DNA from: Gelidibacter maritimus
GTDB lineage: Bacteria > Bacteroidota > Bacteroidia > Flavobacteriales > Flavobacteriaceae
Assembly (NCBI RefSeq): GCF_014062315.1
Contig: NZ_JACGLT010000001.1
Span: 248,001 to 312,000 of the forward strand
Reading direction: 5' to 3'
DNA: 64,000 nt
The notes under the pieces were generated by a model. The model searched no databases. It was not told where the DNA came from and was given only the letters and a program-made list of their open reading frames with translations. This document shows, piece by piece, positions 1 to 7,934 of the stretch; the stretch's first letter is position 1, and the number at the start of each line of letters is the position of its first letter. The translations under genes were made by a program, and so were the position numbers.

Positions 1-778
1 TTTTTAAGCCGGTTGCTGATTTGATCTTAAGTTCGCCGTTGCCCACTGGGATTTTAAATTTCGCATATACAGGGATCTTATTGGCATCTGCCGTGAGATA
101 CAATAAGTTATCATTTGTTCCGCCTTTAAGTATATCTTTATTCTTCAGGGATAACGCCAATTTGTAACACTCTTTTTTGCCAATGGCCGTATTAATGGTT
201 TCCTTGCTTACGTACTTTACACTGATTACCATCTCTTCGTTATCAAAAATAACCTTAAAATTTTGGACCTCGCCAGGCGTAGCTTTATGGATGTCCAAAT
301 TACGAATATGATAAATGGTGGTTACAATATCTTTGGTGCCGGCGTTGATTTTGACCGAAGTTGTTTTATCAATAGTCTCGCCCTTACTATTCTTTTTGCG
401 CATTAAGCTTTTAACGGAATTAGTCTTATGGCTGAACGTATATTGCATAAACTTGTAGTAGTTGCCTTCGTTAATATCGCGTTTGTATAAGTAAGGTGTC
501 AGGCTTGTAGGACTGACATAACTTTCATAAAGATCACGGATTTTAAAAAAGCCATCCCATTTAGTATATGTAGCTGCAGTACATTTGAGGTGTAATAGGG
601 TAGCATTTGACGTTTTGACCTGACCCGTTTCCATAGTCACTTGTGCAATTTCGGTCATTAAGCCAGACATATTATATGCGGCCGTAAAGGTTAGCTTTTC
701 TCCCACTGCAATAGTATTGTTTTGGCCTAATACCATAGCGCCGTATATAAAAATGCTAACAAGTAAGATGTGTTTCAT
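1..778 (-). CDS. DUF3108 domain protein, partial (3' end outside window)
   Basis: An open frame on the minus strand starts with ATG at 778-776 (MKHILLVSIFIYGAMVLGQN) and stays open to the left edge, about 259 codons. The N-terminus is a typical signal peptide, so the protein is exported. The body has the alternating beta-strand pattern and the motif KLTFTAAYNMSGLMTE of DUF3108 proteins, which are periplasmic or outer-membrane-associated proteins of unknown function in Bacteroidota. The family is usually about 250-270 residues in flavobacteria, so only the last few residues are probably missing. It stands alone and points away from csbD. The family call comes from recall of its sequence pattern. 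Confidence 0.75.
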   Translation of the reverse strand, partial: MKHILLVSIFIYGAMVLGQNNTIAVGEKLTFTAAYNMSGLMTEIAQVTMETGQVKTSNATLLHLKCTAATYTKWDGFFKIRDLYESYVSPTSLTPYLYKRDINEGNYYKFMQYTFSHKTNSVKSLMRKKNSKGETIDKTTSVKINAGTKDIVTTIYHIRNLDIHKATPGEVQNFKVIFDNEEMVISVKYVSKETINTAIGKKECYKLALSLKNKDILKGGTNDNLLYLTADANKIPVYAKFKIPVGNGELKIKSATGLK

Positions 779-999
779 ATTTGAAAATTAGACCTCAAAG
801 ATATTTATATAAACATTAATAATCCTCATTTTATTTATAAGCTTTTGCACCATTCATCCCACAGGGAAACAGCAATTAATACTGTTAAATTAATCCCAAA
901 TTAGCAAACGCATTAATGATTGCGTCTTTTGAGATACGCAATGGATAGTAATAGATGTAATTTTATGTAGAACAATTATTAACTTAAAACTTAAACATT

Positions 1000-1185
1000 A
1001 TGAACTCAGATCAATTTGAAGGTAAATGGAAACAAATTAAAGGTGAATTTAAAAAGAAATACGGAAAAATCACCGATGATGAATATACCGAAGCCGAAGG
1101 TAACTTTGATAAGATAGCTGGAAAAGTGCAAGAGCGCTACGGCAAATCTAAAGAAGATTTAAAGAAGGAAATTGATAACTGGTAG
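1000..1185 (+). CDS. CsbD-family stress protein
   Basis: A 61-residue, highly charged helical protein beginning MNSDQFEGKWKQIKGEFKKK, which is the CsbD signature (QxxGKWKQ..G..K..WG-like repeats). CsbD proteins are small soluble proteins induced by general stress; their biochemical role is unknown. The length matches the family. A strong terminator follows 22 bp after the stop, so this is a single-gene transcript. The AT-rich leader upstream (about 950-999) has no clear Shine-Dalgarno sequence, as is usual in this phylum. Confidence 0.9.
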   Translation: MNSDQFEGKWKQIKGEFKKKYGKITDDEYTEAEGNFDKIAGKVQERYGKSKEDLKKEIDNW

Positions 1186-1207
1186 AATACCACTTATTGA
1201 TTTATGG

Positions 1208-1240
1208 AAAGGTTCCCAAACGTCTTGTTTGGGAACCTTT
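1208..1240 (+). terminator. Rho-independent terminator after csbD
   Basis: A perfect 14-bp stem (1208-1221 with 1227-1240) closes a 5-nt loop GTCTT and runs into a T-rich tract at 1238-1247. It lies directly behind the csbD-like gene. Confidence 0.9.
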
Positions 1241-1370
1241 TTATTTTCCGGCAATGGGTTTTTAATACCCCGAAATTCTTGATTTAATAGCCTTATGATA
1301 CTTTGCAGGAAACGCTTAATAAAGCAGGCCTAATCAGGGTGTTGTAAGCCTGAGGGATTCTTTCACTCTT

Positions 1371-1434
1371 TTTGGTTCAAACCAAATAAACTGACCGATA
1401 TCATTGTTGGTAACTCTACATTGCCGTATCTTGG
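1371..1434 (+). promoter_or_regulatory. Candidate promoter and operator of the split-barrel flavoprotein gene
   Basis: TTG at 1404-1406, a 20-bp spacer, then TATCTTGG at 1427-1434 resembles the Bacteroidota TTG/TAnnTTTG promoter with one base missing in the -7 element. Just upstream, 1371-1386 is a near-palindrome TTTGGTTCAAACCAAA (7-bp arms, 2-bp centre), a possible regulator site. Both are read directly; the function is inferred. Confidence 0.35.
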
Positions 1435-1455
1435 TAAAATAAAACAACTAACATC

Positions 1456-1911
1456 ATGTACACTAATCTAGACGAAAAAGCCTGTTTGAAGGTTCTTAAA
1501 AACGATTACTTAGGACATTTGTCCTACATTTATCAAAACAGACCATTTGTTGTTCCCATTACCTATTTTTATGATGCCGAAACGAATGTCATAATATGCT
1601 ATTCGGCTGAAGGCCATAAAATGAATGCGATGAGAAAAAACAATGAAGTAGCTTTCAATATTGTCGATGTTGATGGTCTTACTAATTGGAAATCAGTAAT
1701 GGTGCACGGCAAATTTGAACAACTCTTTGGCAGTGATGCCAAATCTTATCTGCATGTGTTTTCTTTAGGAATCAAAACTTTGATCGCTGAAAAGGAATTG
1801 AAAGAGTTGAGTTTTATTAGTGAATTTTCAAGTAAGGCAATTAATGAAAATATCCCAATGATTTTTATCATTAAGGTTGAGGAGATTACAGGTAAGACAC
1901 GCAAGGAATAA
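1456..1911 (+). CDS. Pyridoxamine 5'-phosphate oxidase-like flavoprotein (FMN split barrel)
   Basis: A 151-residue cytoplasmic protein with the split-barrel pattern: an N-terminal helix, then GHLSYIYQNRPFVVPITYFY, a conserved G-H-K-xx-xM-R stretch (EGHKMNAMRKN), and VMVHGKFEQL. These are hallmarks of the NimA/PPOX-like FMN- or heme-binding family. Members bind flavin and may reduce small molecules or nitro groups; the substrate cannot be predicted here. It is a single gene between terminators, convergent with the glutamate-synthase-like gene. In flavobacteria such genes are often stress-inducible, which fits the CsbD neighbour, but that is inference. Confidence 0.8.
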   Translation: MYTNLDEKACLKVLKNDYLGHLSYIYQNRPFVVPITYFYDAETNVIICYSAEGHKMNAMRKNNEVAFNIVDVDGLTNWKSVMVHGKFEQLFGSDAKSYLHVFSLGIKTLIAEKELKELSFISEFSSKAINENIPMIFIIKVEEITGKTRKE

Positions 1912-2047
1912 GTCGCTAAATATTTTCTGTATTCGTCTTAAGAGAGCGGGCTGTCACGTCATCAGCCTTAAGGACAGATTGATAATTTCTCAAGGACTCC
2001 AAGAATAGGTACAAACTTTTGAAACCTCAGACCTAATCTTAAGTTGA

Positions 2048-2091
2048 ACCATAAAAAAAAAGGCCATCGAATGAGGCCTTTTTTTTATGGT
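2048..2091. terminator. Bidirectional terminator between convergent genes
   Basis: A long inverted repeat (2048-2065 with 2075-2091) has an A-tract in one arm and a T-tract in the other, with a GGCC/GGCC core and a 9-nt loop. It can form a U-tailed hairpin in either direction, serving both the + gene ending at 1911 and the - gene ending at 2121. Confidence 0.85.
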
Positions 2092-2120
2092 CTGAATTTA
2101 TTGACTCAAATTTCCCTGAC

Positions 2121-3710
2121 TTATTTCATGATACGCGTCAGATGGAAAAATTTCTTATAACTCTCAGGAATGGTGTTAATGTCCAAAAGTGAATTAGGCT
2201 CCATGTATGGATAAATTTCGTCGTAAGTTTTTACATCATAAAGACCCACCCTTTTGCTAATGTGGTTACGGGTCAATTCACTAGGATCATTCAAGCCTGC
2301 TGCCGCAACAAGTTCCAAAAAGCTATGTATGGTAGCTTCATGGTATCTTTTGGCTCTAGGCCATTTATCTTCTACAACCAATCCTTTTACCAAAGAAGGG
2401 TTTTGTGTAGCAACCCCAGTCGGACAGGTGTTCAAGTTACATTGCAATGCTTGGATACACCCTACGGCCAACATCATGGCTCTTGCACTATTACAACCGT
2501 CAGCACCAAGCGCAATGGCTCTTGCCATGTGGAATCCGGTAATGATTTTGCCGGCAACAATAACTTTAATCTCTTTTCTTAACCCAAAACCAACCAAGGT
2601 ATCATGAACAAAAATGAGACCTTCACGAAGTGGCATTCCCATGGAGTTTGAAAATTCTACCGGAGCAGCACCTGTACCGCCTTCACCACCATCAATAGTG
2701 ATAAAGTCAGGAGTAATACCCGTGTAAATCATCGCTTCACAGAAATCCATGAATTCTTGTTTCCTTCCTAAACATAATTTAAATCCAATAGGTTTTCCGT
2801 CACTTAAATCTCTAAGGCGTTTTATAAAGTGCATAAACTGGATAGGATCGGCAAATGCAGTATGCGACGGTGGAGAATGAACTGCAACGCCAGGTTTTAC
2901 GTGTCTTATACGGGCTATTTCTTCGGTATTTTTAGCAGCTGGTAATATCCCGCCATGGCCAGGTTTTGCACCTTGCGATAGTTTTATTTCAATCAATTTT
3001 ACCTGAGGTCTTAGAGCATTTTCCCTAAAGGTGACGTCATTAAACGTACCGTCATCATTTCTACATCCAAAATACCCAGTTCCAATTTGCCAGATAAGGT
3101 CGCCACCATACTTAATATGATGATCACTAATTCCACCTTCACCCGTATTATGGGCAAAATGACCCATTTTAGCACCTTTGTTCAATGCTAAGATTGCATT
3201 GTTGCTCAAAGACCCAAAACTCATGGCAGATATGTTCAACAAGCTTGAAGAATACGGTTGTTTACAATCTTTACCACCAATCAGTAACCTCGGAAACTCT
3301 CCAATTTCCTTTGGATTTTGCTTTGCGTACATGGAATGTTCCAGCCATTCGTAACCTGAATGGTAGATGTCCATTTGTGTCCCGAAAGGCTCAGTATCTG
3401 TTTGACCTTTAGCCCGTCGGTAAATCAATGATCGTAGAATACGATTTAAAGGCCTTCCTTCAGTATCTGTCTCCACAAAATATTGCATGATTTCCGGGCG
3501 AATGGATTCAAGCATATATCTGGCACGACCAATTAAAGGGAAGTTTCGTCGGATGGTATGACTCTTTTGAAATATATCAAAGACACCCAACAATATGAGT
3601 GGAATAACAATTACAAAAGCCCATAGAATAGGACTCCAAAATAGAGCGATTCCAACGATTGCTACTACGACTATAACCGAAATTAAAATAAATTTTTCGC
3701 GAACTTTCAT
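2121..3710 (-). CDS. Membrane-anchored FMN-binding glutamate synthase-like protein
   Basis: A 529-residue protein homologous to the synthase (FMN, GltB second) domain of glutamate synthase. Two N-terminal membrane segments (about residues 8-42) anchor it. The FMN barrel shows SAMSFGSLS, GGEGGTGAAPVEFSNSMG and, near residues 415-430, the C-x5-C-x4-C iron-sulfur motif (CIQALQCNLNTCPTG). It lacks the amidotransferase domain, and no GltD is nearby, so it is the stand-alone archaeal-type/YerD-like form. Its donor and product are not established, and true glutamate synthesis is uncertain. Single gene, convergent with the upstream flavoprotein gene. Confidence 0.85.
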   Translation of the reverse strand: MKVREKFILISVIVVVAIVGIALFWSPILWAFVIVIPLILLGVFDIFQKSHTIRRNFPLIGRARYMLESIRPEIMQYFVETDTEGRPLNRILRSLIYRRAKGQTDTEPFGTQMDIYHSGYEWLEHSMYAKQNPKEIGEFPRLLIGGKDCKQPYSSSLLNISAMSFGSLSNNAILALNKGAKMGHFAHNTGEGGISDHHIKYGGDLIWQIGTGYFGCRNDDGTFNDVTFRENALRPQVKLIEIKLSQGAKPGHGGILPAAKNTEEIARIRHVKPGVAVHSPPSHTAFADPIQFMHFIKRLRDLSDGKPIGFKLCLGRKQEFMDFCEAMIYTGITPDFITIDGGEGGTGAAPVEFSNSMGMPLREGLIFVHDTLVGFGLRKEIKVIVAGKIITGFHMARAIALGADGCNSARAMMLAVGCIQALQCNLNTCPTGVATQNPSLVKGLVVEDKWPRAKRYHEATIHSFLELVAAAGLNDPSELTRNHISKRVGLYDVKTYDEIYPYMEPNSLLDINTIPESYKKFFHLTRIMK

Positions 3711-4337
3711 CTCTTAAATGGATTTAAAATGCAAATATACTATTACAAAATCGGAATGCATACTAAAACGAAATAGTTTAAATGAATTTTTATATTATTT
3801 AATTCAATATTTTAAATTTGAACTAAAAGCGATTCTATTTTCGACGAATTATAAAACTGAATTAACAGAAAAGACTTAGCTGAGAGATGTAAATTACTGA
3901 AGATTTATAACGCGACATAGGTGGATCATATAAGATAAATGGTTTGATCAGGTCTTATCTTGCCAATTAGTTCGATTGCTAAAACATTTTACCACTAAGC
4001 ATTACAAAAATTTTGCGGTATTTTGGTATTTGAAGCATGAATTTAAAATCAGCGAAAAGTTGATAAAAGATATCGAGGAAAAACAACATGACATGTTTGT
4101 TGAAAAAGTGGTAGTGCGTCTTGAAGGACCCTCAACCTAAGAGGAGGCCTAATTGAAATACGATAGCCTTTAAAAACTTTTCTGATATGGACCCATTTGT
4201 CCCATCTGAAATTTATCTTTGTCTAATTATGGAGGTGCTTTATATATCTAAATGTAAATGTCAGCTCAATCCATCTTAATTTTAAACAGGCTTAACTTGA
4301 ATATGAGAATCACCCATAAATTTTACCTGCAGACGTA
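3711..4337. other. Long intergenic region, AT-rich
   Basis: 627 bp between divergent genes. It holds a possible gene remnant (3934-4140) and a perfect TAnnTTTG match (TATCTTTG, 4214-4221) about 115 bp ahead of the MFS gene. The nearest TTG (4197-4199) is only 14 bp upstream of that element, so it is a weak promoter candidate. An isolated half-site TTAGTTCGAT at 3967-3976 resembles one arm of the GbsR/MarR operators near 6.1 and 6.7 kb. Confidence 0.5.
3934..4140 (+). pseudogene. Possible coding remnant without start codon
   Basis: A frame is open from just after a TAA at 3931 to TAA at 4138-4140. It reads as protein-like sequence ending FVEKVVVRLEGPST, preceded by an amphipathic helix (KISEKLIKDIEEKQ). 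There is no ATG until codon 54. Either it is the tail of a decayed gene or a chance frame. I recognise no family. Confidence 0.25.
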
Positions 4338-5501
4338 ATGGCATCTAAACTTTCAAATTCGGTCTTGTACCTCATGAGCTTATCTGCAGGTCTGGTGGTC
4401 GCAAATTTGTATTATAATCAGCCTTTATTAAATCTTATTTCTGATTCGTTTAACGTCACTGAGGCTGCCGTTAGTAATGTGGCATTATCTACTCAATTGG
4501 GATACGCCTTTGGATTACTGTTTATAATTCCATTGGGAGATAAACTTTCCAATCATAAGATCCTTCAGTTCGATTTTGTGCTTATGATTGCTGCCCTTAT
4601 AGCGGCTGGAATGTCACAAACCTTGATTGCATTGATTGTCAGCAGTTTTTTTATTGGTTTTACATCTGCAATTCCACAGTTGTTTGTTCCCATGGCAGCC
4701 CAGTTATCTGACGAAAATGAGAGAGGCCGTGCTATTGGAATTGTTATGAGCGGATTGTTGATTGGAATTTTGGGCAGTAGGATCATCAGTGGTTTTATTG
4801 GCGATGCATTTGGCTGGCGCGTGATGTATTTTGCGGCAACAGTATTGATGGTAATTTTGTTTATTATTTTAAAATGGAAGCTTCCTAATTTGAAACCCAA
4901 TTATCAAGGAAGCTATGGTGATTTAATGCGTTCGCTTTGGTCTTATCTTAAAACAGAACCGTCTTTACGGTTGGCAGCTTTGCGGGGCGCATTGGGCTTT
5001 GCTGGTTTGAGTGCGTTTTGGACGACACTGGTTTTTCTTATGGAAGATTCCTTTGGCTATGGCAGCACTGTTGCCGGAGCTTTCGGAATATTTGGAATAG
5101 CCGGTGCACTTGGTGCCACCGTAGTAGGAAAACTGAGCGATAAAGTCAGCAAAAATAAAATTATCTTCTATTCGGCGCTCCTACTTATTCTTTCTTGGTT
5201 GATTTTCATGATGTCTGGCCAATCCATCATCGGACTGATTTTAGGTATTATTTTGGTGGACTTAGCGTTACAGGCCTTGCATATTACCAATCAAAACATT
5301 ATTTTTTCAAAACATCCAGAGGCTCGTAATCGAGTCAATACCGTATATATGGTCGGGTTTTTTATAGGGGGAGCACTGGGCACAGTTTTGGGCGCTGTGG
5401 CATGGCAACAGTTCCGTTGGGAAGGCGTGAGTTGGTTGGGTATAATTCTATCTGTATTGATATTGTTAGCGCACCTTTTTTTTAGAAAGAAAACATTATA
5501 A
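4338..5501 (+). CDS. MFS transporter (DHA-type exporter)
   Basis: A 387-residue protein with about 12 hydrophobic segments. The N-terminus contains LVVANLYYNQPLLNLIS, characteristic of the YNPL-type MFS subfamily (YgaY/YfnC-like drug exporters), and a loop PLGDKLSNHKILQ matches the MFS motif A (GxLaDrxGrk) loosely. GALGATVVGKLSDKVSKNK is the second-half copy of that loop. It probably exports a hydrophobic or drug-like compound by proton antiport. The next gene starts 6 bp after the stop, so the two are co-transcribed. Confidence 0.85.
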   Translation: MASKLSNSVLYLMSLSAGLVVANLYYNQPLLNLISDSFNVTEAAVSNVALSTQLGYAFGLLFIIPLGDKLSNHKILQFDFVLMIAALIAAGMSQTLIALIVSSFFIGFTSAIPQLFVPMAAQLSDENERGRAIGIVMSGLLIGILGSRIISGFIGDAFGWRVMYFAATVLMVILFIILKWKLPNLKPNYQGSYGDLMRSLWSYLKTEPSLRLAALRGALGFAGLSAFWTTLVFLMEDSFGYGSTVAGAFGIFGIAGALGATVVGKLSDKVSKNKIIFYSALLLILSWLIFMMSGQSIIGLILGIILVDLALQALHITNQNIIFSKHPEARNRVNTVYMVGFFIGGALGTVLGAVAWQQFRWEGVSWLGIILSVLILLAHLFFRKKTL

Positions 5502-5507
5502 AAAGTT

Positions 5508-6047
5508 ATGAAAATTACACTGAAATTCATTGTCATTATTGCAGTATTTAATTTCCAAACTCCGTTGAAGGCACAAGATTGGAAAACGCCAATTATCCAA
5601 GGTTACGGAAAAATCATCCATTATGATCAGGCAGAGAATACGCCAGATCCATCCAAAGAATACAAAATAATATTTCACATTAAAGATGGGAAGGAGCGTG
5701 AGAACGTTAACGAAGGTCTTTGGAAAATAGCACGACTGATTAATCTTATGGGCAATTATCAAGTACCGCATAAAAATTTAAAGATTGTGGCCGTCATCAG
5801 CGGAACTGCGACGCCTGTTGTATTGACAAACAAGGAACATCAAGAGCGGGAACAAAGAAATAACCCAAACCTCGATTTGCTGAGTAAATTGAAGCAGCAT
5901 AAGGTCAAAATTTTAGTTTGCGGACAAGCGTTGGGGAAACATAAAATAGACGCAATTAAAGACCTCAATCCTTTTGTAGAAATTACAACATCGTCTCTCA
6001 TAGCCCTTCCAAGTTATCAAATGGAAGGCTATGTGCCTATGTTCTAA
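5508..6047 (+). CDS. Exported DsrE-family protein
   Basis: 179 residues: a signal peptide (cut near LKAQ-DW), then a DsrE/DsrF-like alpha/beta domain with YKIIFHIKDG, ISGTATPVVLTNKEH and KVKILVCGQAL. The cysteine in VCGQAL is at the position of the sulfur-carrying Cys of DsrE-type proteins. The family moves sulfur or related species; exported members in Bacteroidota have no firm role. It lies 6 bp behind the MFS gene. Function beyond the fold is unknown. Confidence 0.8.
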   Translation: MKITLKFIVIIAVFNFQTPLKAQDWKTPIIQGYGKIIHYDQAENTPDPSKEYKIIFHIKDGKERENVNEGLWKIARLINLMGNYQVPHKNLKIVAVISGTATPVVLTNKEHQEREQRNNPNLDLLSKLKQHKVKILVCGQALGKHKIDAIKDLNPFVEITTSSLIALPSYQMEGYVPMF

Positions 6048-6097
6048 CATTGTTGATAACCCAATGCCAGGAAAGAATAACAAAACTTTAATATAAT

Positions 6098-6132
6098 TTA
6101 GTTCGATATGTTATGAACTAAGTGTATTTTTA
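6098..6132 (+). promoter_or_regulatory. Operator 1 and core promoter of the GbsR/MarR gene
   Basis: Inverted repeat TTAGTTC (6098-6104) / GAACTAA (6115-6121) with a 10-bp spacer. It overlaps a core promoter: TTC at 6102-6104, then 20 bp, then TATTTTTA at 6125-6132 (TAnnTTTG-like). A near-identical copy lies at 6698-6733, suggesting autoregulation by the adjacent regulator. Confidence 0.65.
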
Positions 6133-6150
6133 TAGAAAAGTTAGTTAGTT

Positions 6151-6639
6151 ATGGCTCTTTTGAAAGAAAAACTAAAATTAATAGAAGACATTGGTCTTCG
6201 ATTGGAAACGAGGTTGCAAATTGCGCCTCTGGCAGCACGAATTTATGCGTTATTGACCTTGTCTTCTTATAACGGATTGACCTTTGAGGAGATTCGTGAG
6301 ATTATTGGTTCGAGTAAAAGTTCGACGTCGGTAAACTTGAAGGTGCTTACCCAATTAAAATACATTGAATACTATACAAAGTCAGGAGATAGAAAACGCT
6401 ACTTTCGGGTTGCAAAATATTTTCAGCTAACAACCTTAGAAGCGCATTTCGAAACTTTGGAGAATGAAATGGTTTTGGTTAAGAAAATCAATTCTTATAA
6501 TAGGGAATATTATCCTGAGAAATTCACCAATGAGAAGTCCTTGGGTGATATTACGACAGCCTATTTGGAAAAAATGAAAGCGCTCGTTGAAACGACCATT
6601 GAAGAAATTAAAACTCACCAGATTTCTGAAACACGATAA
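6151..6639 (+). CDS. GbsR/MarR-family transcriptional regulator
   Basis: A 162-residue winged-helix protein. Residues about 25-90 (AARIYALLTLSSYNGLTFEE, then SKSSTSVNLKVLTQL) form the helix-turn-helix and recognition helix, followed by the wing (YTKSGDRKRYFRV) and a coiled C-terminal dimerisation helix. This matches the GbsR/MarR family common in Bacteroidota, where members often repress efflux or osmolyte genes. It starts 30 bp downstream of operator 1 and precedes operator 2, so autorepression plus control of the downstream gene is likely. The ligand is unknown. Confidence 0.85.
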   Translation: MALLKEKLKLIEDIGLRLETRLQIAPLAARIYALLTLSSYNGLTFEEIREIIGSSKSSTSVNLKVLTQLKYIEYYTKSGDRKRYFRVAKYFQLTTLEAHFETLENEMVLVKKINSYNREYYPEKFTNEKSLGDITTAYLEKMKALVETTIEEIKTHQISETR

Positions 6640-6697
6640 GAAGGCAATCTAAGGCACAAACTCTCAAAAAATAAACTTTAACAATAGTTTACCTCTA

Positions 6698-6733
6698 TTT
6701 AGTTCGTAGTGTTATGAACTAAACTTAAATTTG
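6698..6733 (+). promoter_or_regulatory. Operator 2 and core promoter upstream of the META lipoprotein gene
   Basis: TTTAGTTC (6698-6705) / GAACTAAA (6716-6723), with a 10-bp spacer. It overlaps TTC (6703-6705), a 20-bp spacer and a perfect TAnnTTTG match TAAATTTG (6726-6733). Operator core and promoter spacing are the same as in operator 1. The predicted transcript has about 210 nt of leader before the META gene, with no clear small ORF in it. Confidence 0.65.
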
Positions 6734-6948
6734 TACTATAGAGGTCTTGTAGTATTGTAAATATCGTCCAATGCTGTTGAAGTCATCCTTATTTGAGACA
6801 CGGTATTTCTTGATGGAGTTAAATAACTCTTAATTCTCTATGGATATTTACAGGAAGGTATGGTTCTTGGAACGTTGAGATGGCTTCTATATAACCATAT
6901 GTAATCTTAAGAGACAAATATGAAATTGAATCAATAAAAAACATAACC

Positions 6949-7806
6949 ATGAATATGAAAATTAAAACACTCACATTAGCCCTTTTAGCAATTACCATCA
7001 TGAGCTGTAATACGGGGAAAAAGTCAAATGCAAATCCAGAAGTTTCAGGCAATGATGCTGAAATGACCACTCCAGAAAACACTGCCGATGTGCAGTCCAT
7101 TGAAAACACAAAATGGATTATCACTACTTTAGAAGGTCAGGACATGTCCGATCGTGAAGAGAACGGCCAGGTGATTTATTTCACATTAAACTCTGAGGAC
7201 AACCGCGTTAACGGTTTCTCAGGATGTAATAGTTTTATGGGCACCTATAAATTAGAAGAAGGTAATCGAATTTCTTTTTCACAGATGGGAGTAACCAAGA
7301 TGGCTTGTCCAGATGCAAAAATTGACGAGTCCCAAATTCTAAGCGTTTTTGAACATGCTGATAATTTTACTATAACCGACGGTAAACTAGCATTAAATAA
7401 AGCTAAGAGAGCGCCATTGGCAACATTTAAAAAAGGAGTTATGGAAGATGAATCTATTGTTGGTAAATACTGGAAGTTGAAAACTTTGCAAGGTCAGGAT
7501 GTCCAAATGGCCGATAACCAAGAGCGTGAAATCTATTTTACTTTACAGTCTCAAGATAACCGTGTGAACGGGTTTGCGGGTTGTAATACCGTTAACGGTG
7601 AATATACTTTGGAAGAAGGAAACCGTATTCGTTTTAAAGGGATGATGACCACTTTAAAAGCTTGTCCAGATGTAGATGTCAATGAATCTGAATTCTTAGA
7701 AGTCTTTGAACTTGCAGATAACTATACTATTGTGGATGATGTATTGAGTTTAAACGTGGGAAGAAGAGCGCCATTGGCAGTTTTTGAAGCCGTTTATTTT
7801 GACTAA
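6949..7806 (+). CDS. Lipoprotein with two tandem META (HslJ-like) domains
   Basis: 285 residues. The N-terminus is a lipoprotein signal with lipobox ending IMSC. Two repeats follow (about 50-160 and 168-280), each with W(I/K)..TLxGQD, NRVNGF(S/A)GCN, a conserved ACPD and RAPLA(T/V)F; these are META domains. META proteins such as HslJ sit in the envelope and are linked to stress or antibiotic tolerance. The two copies are similar along their whole length, so the gene arose by internal duplication. Operator 2 places it under the upstream GbsR/MarR regulator (inference). Confidence 0.85.
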   Translation: MNMKIKTLTLALLAITIMSCNTGKKSNANPEVSGNDAEMTTPENTADVQSIENTKWIITTLEGQDMSDREENGQVIYFTLNSEDNRVNGFSGCNSFMGTYKLEEGNRISFSQMGVTKMACPDAKIDESQILSVFEHADNFTITDGKLALNKAKRAPLATFKKGVMEDESIVGKYWKLKTLQGQDVQMADNQEREIYFTLQSQDNRVNGFAGCNTVNGEYTLEEGNRIRFKGMMTTLKACPDVDVNESEFLEVFELADNYTIVDDVLSLNVGRRAPLAVFEAVYFD

Positions 7807-7934
7807 ATTTATTCGCACCTTTAGGTTTTACTACCCCGAGTTTTTATATTCTGACCATTAGTGCCTGATGTTATAACTATGAGGCAACTGATATTTTGAA
7901 ATATTTATTTATTAATCAATTTAAAACTTGAAAA

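Noticed and set aside
2254-3412. Several plus-strand frames opposite the glutamate synthase-like gene
   Set aside because: They are antisense shadows of conserved codons, with Ser/Cys-rich random composition and no leader or promoter.
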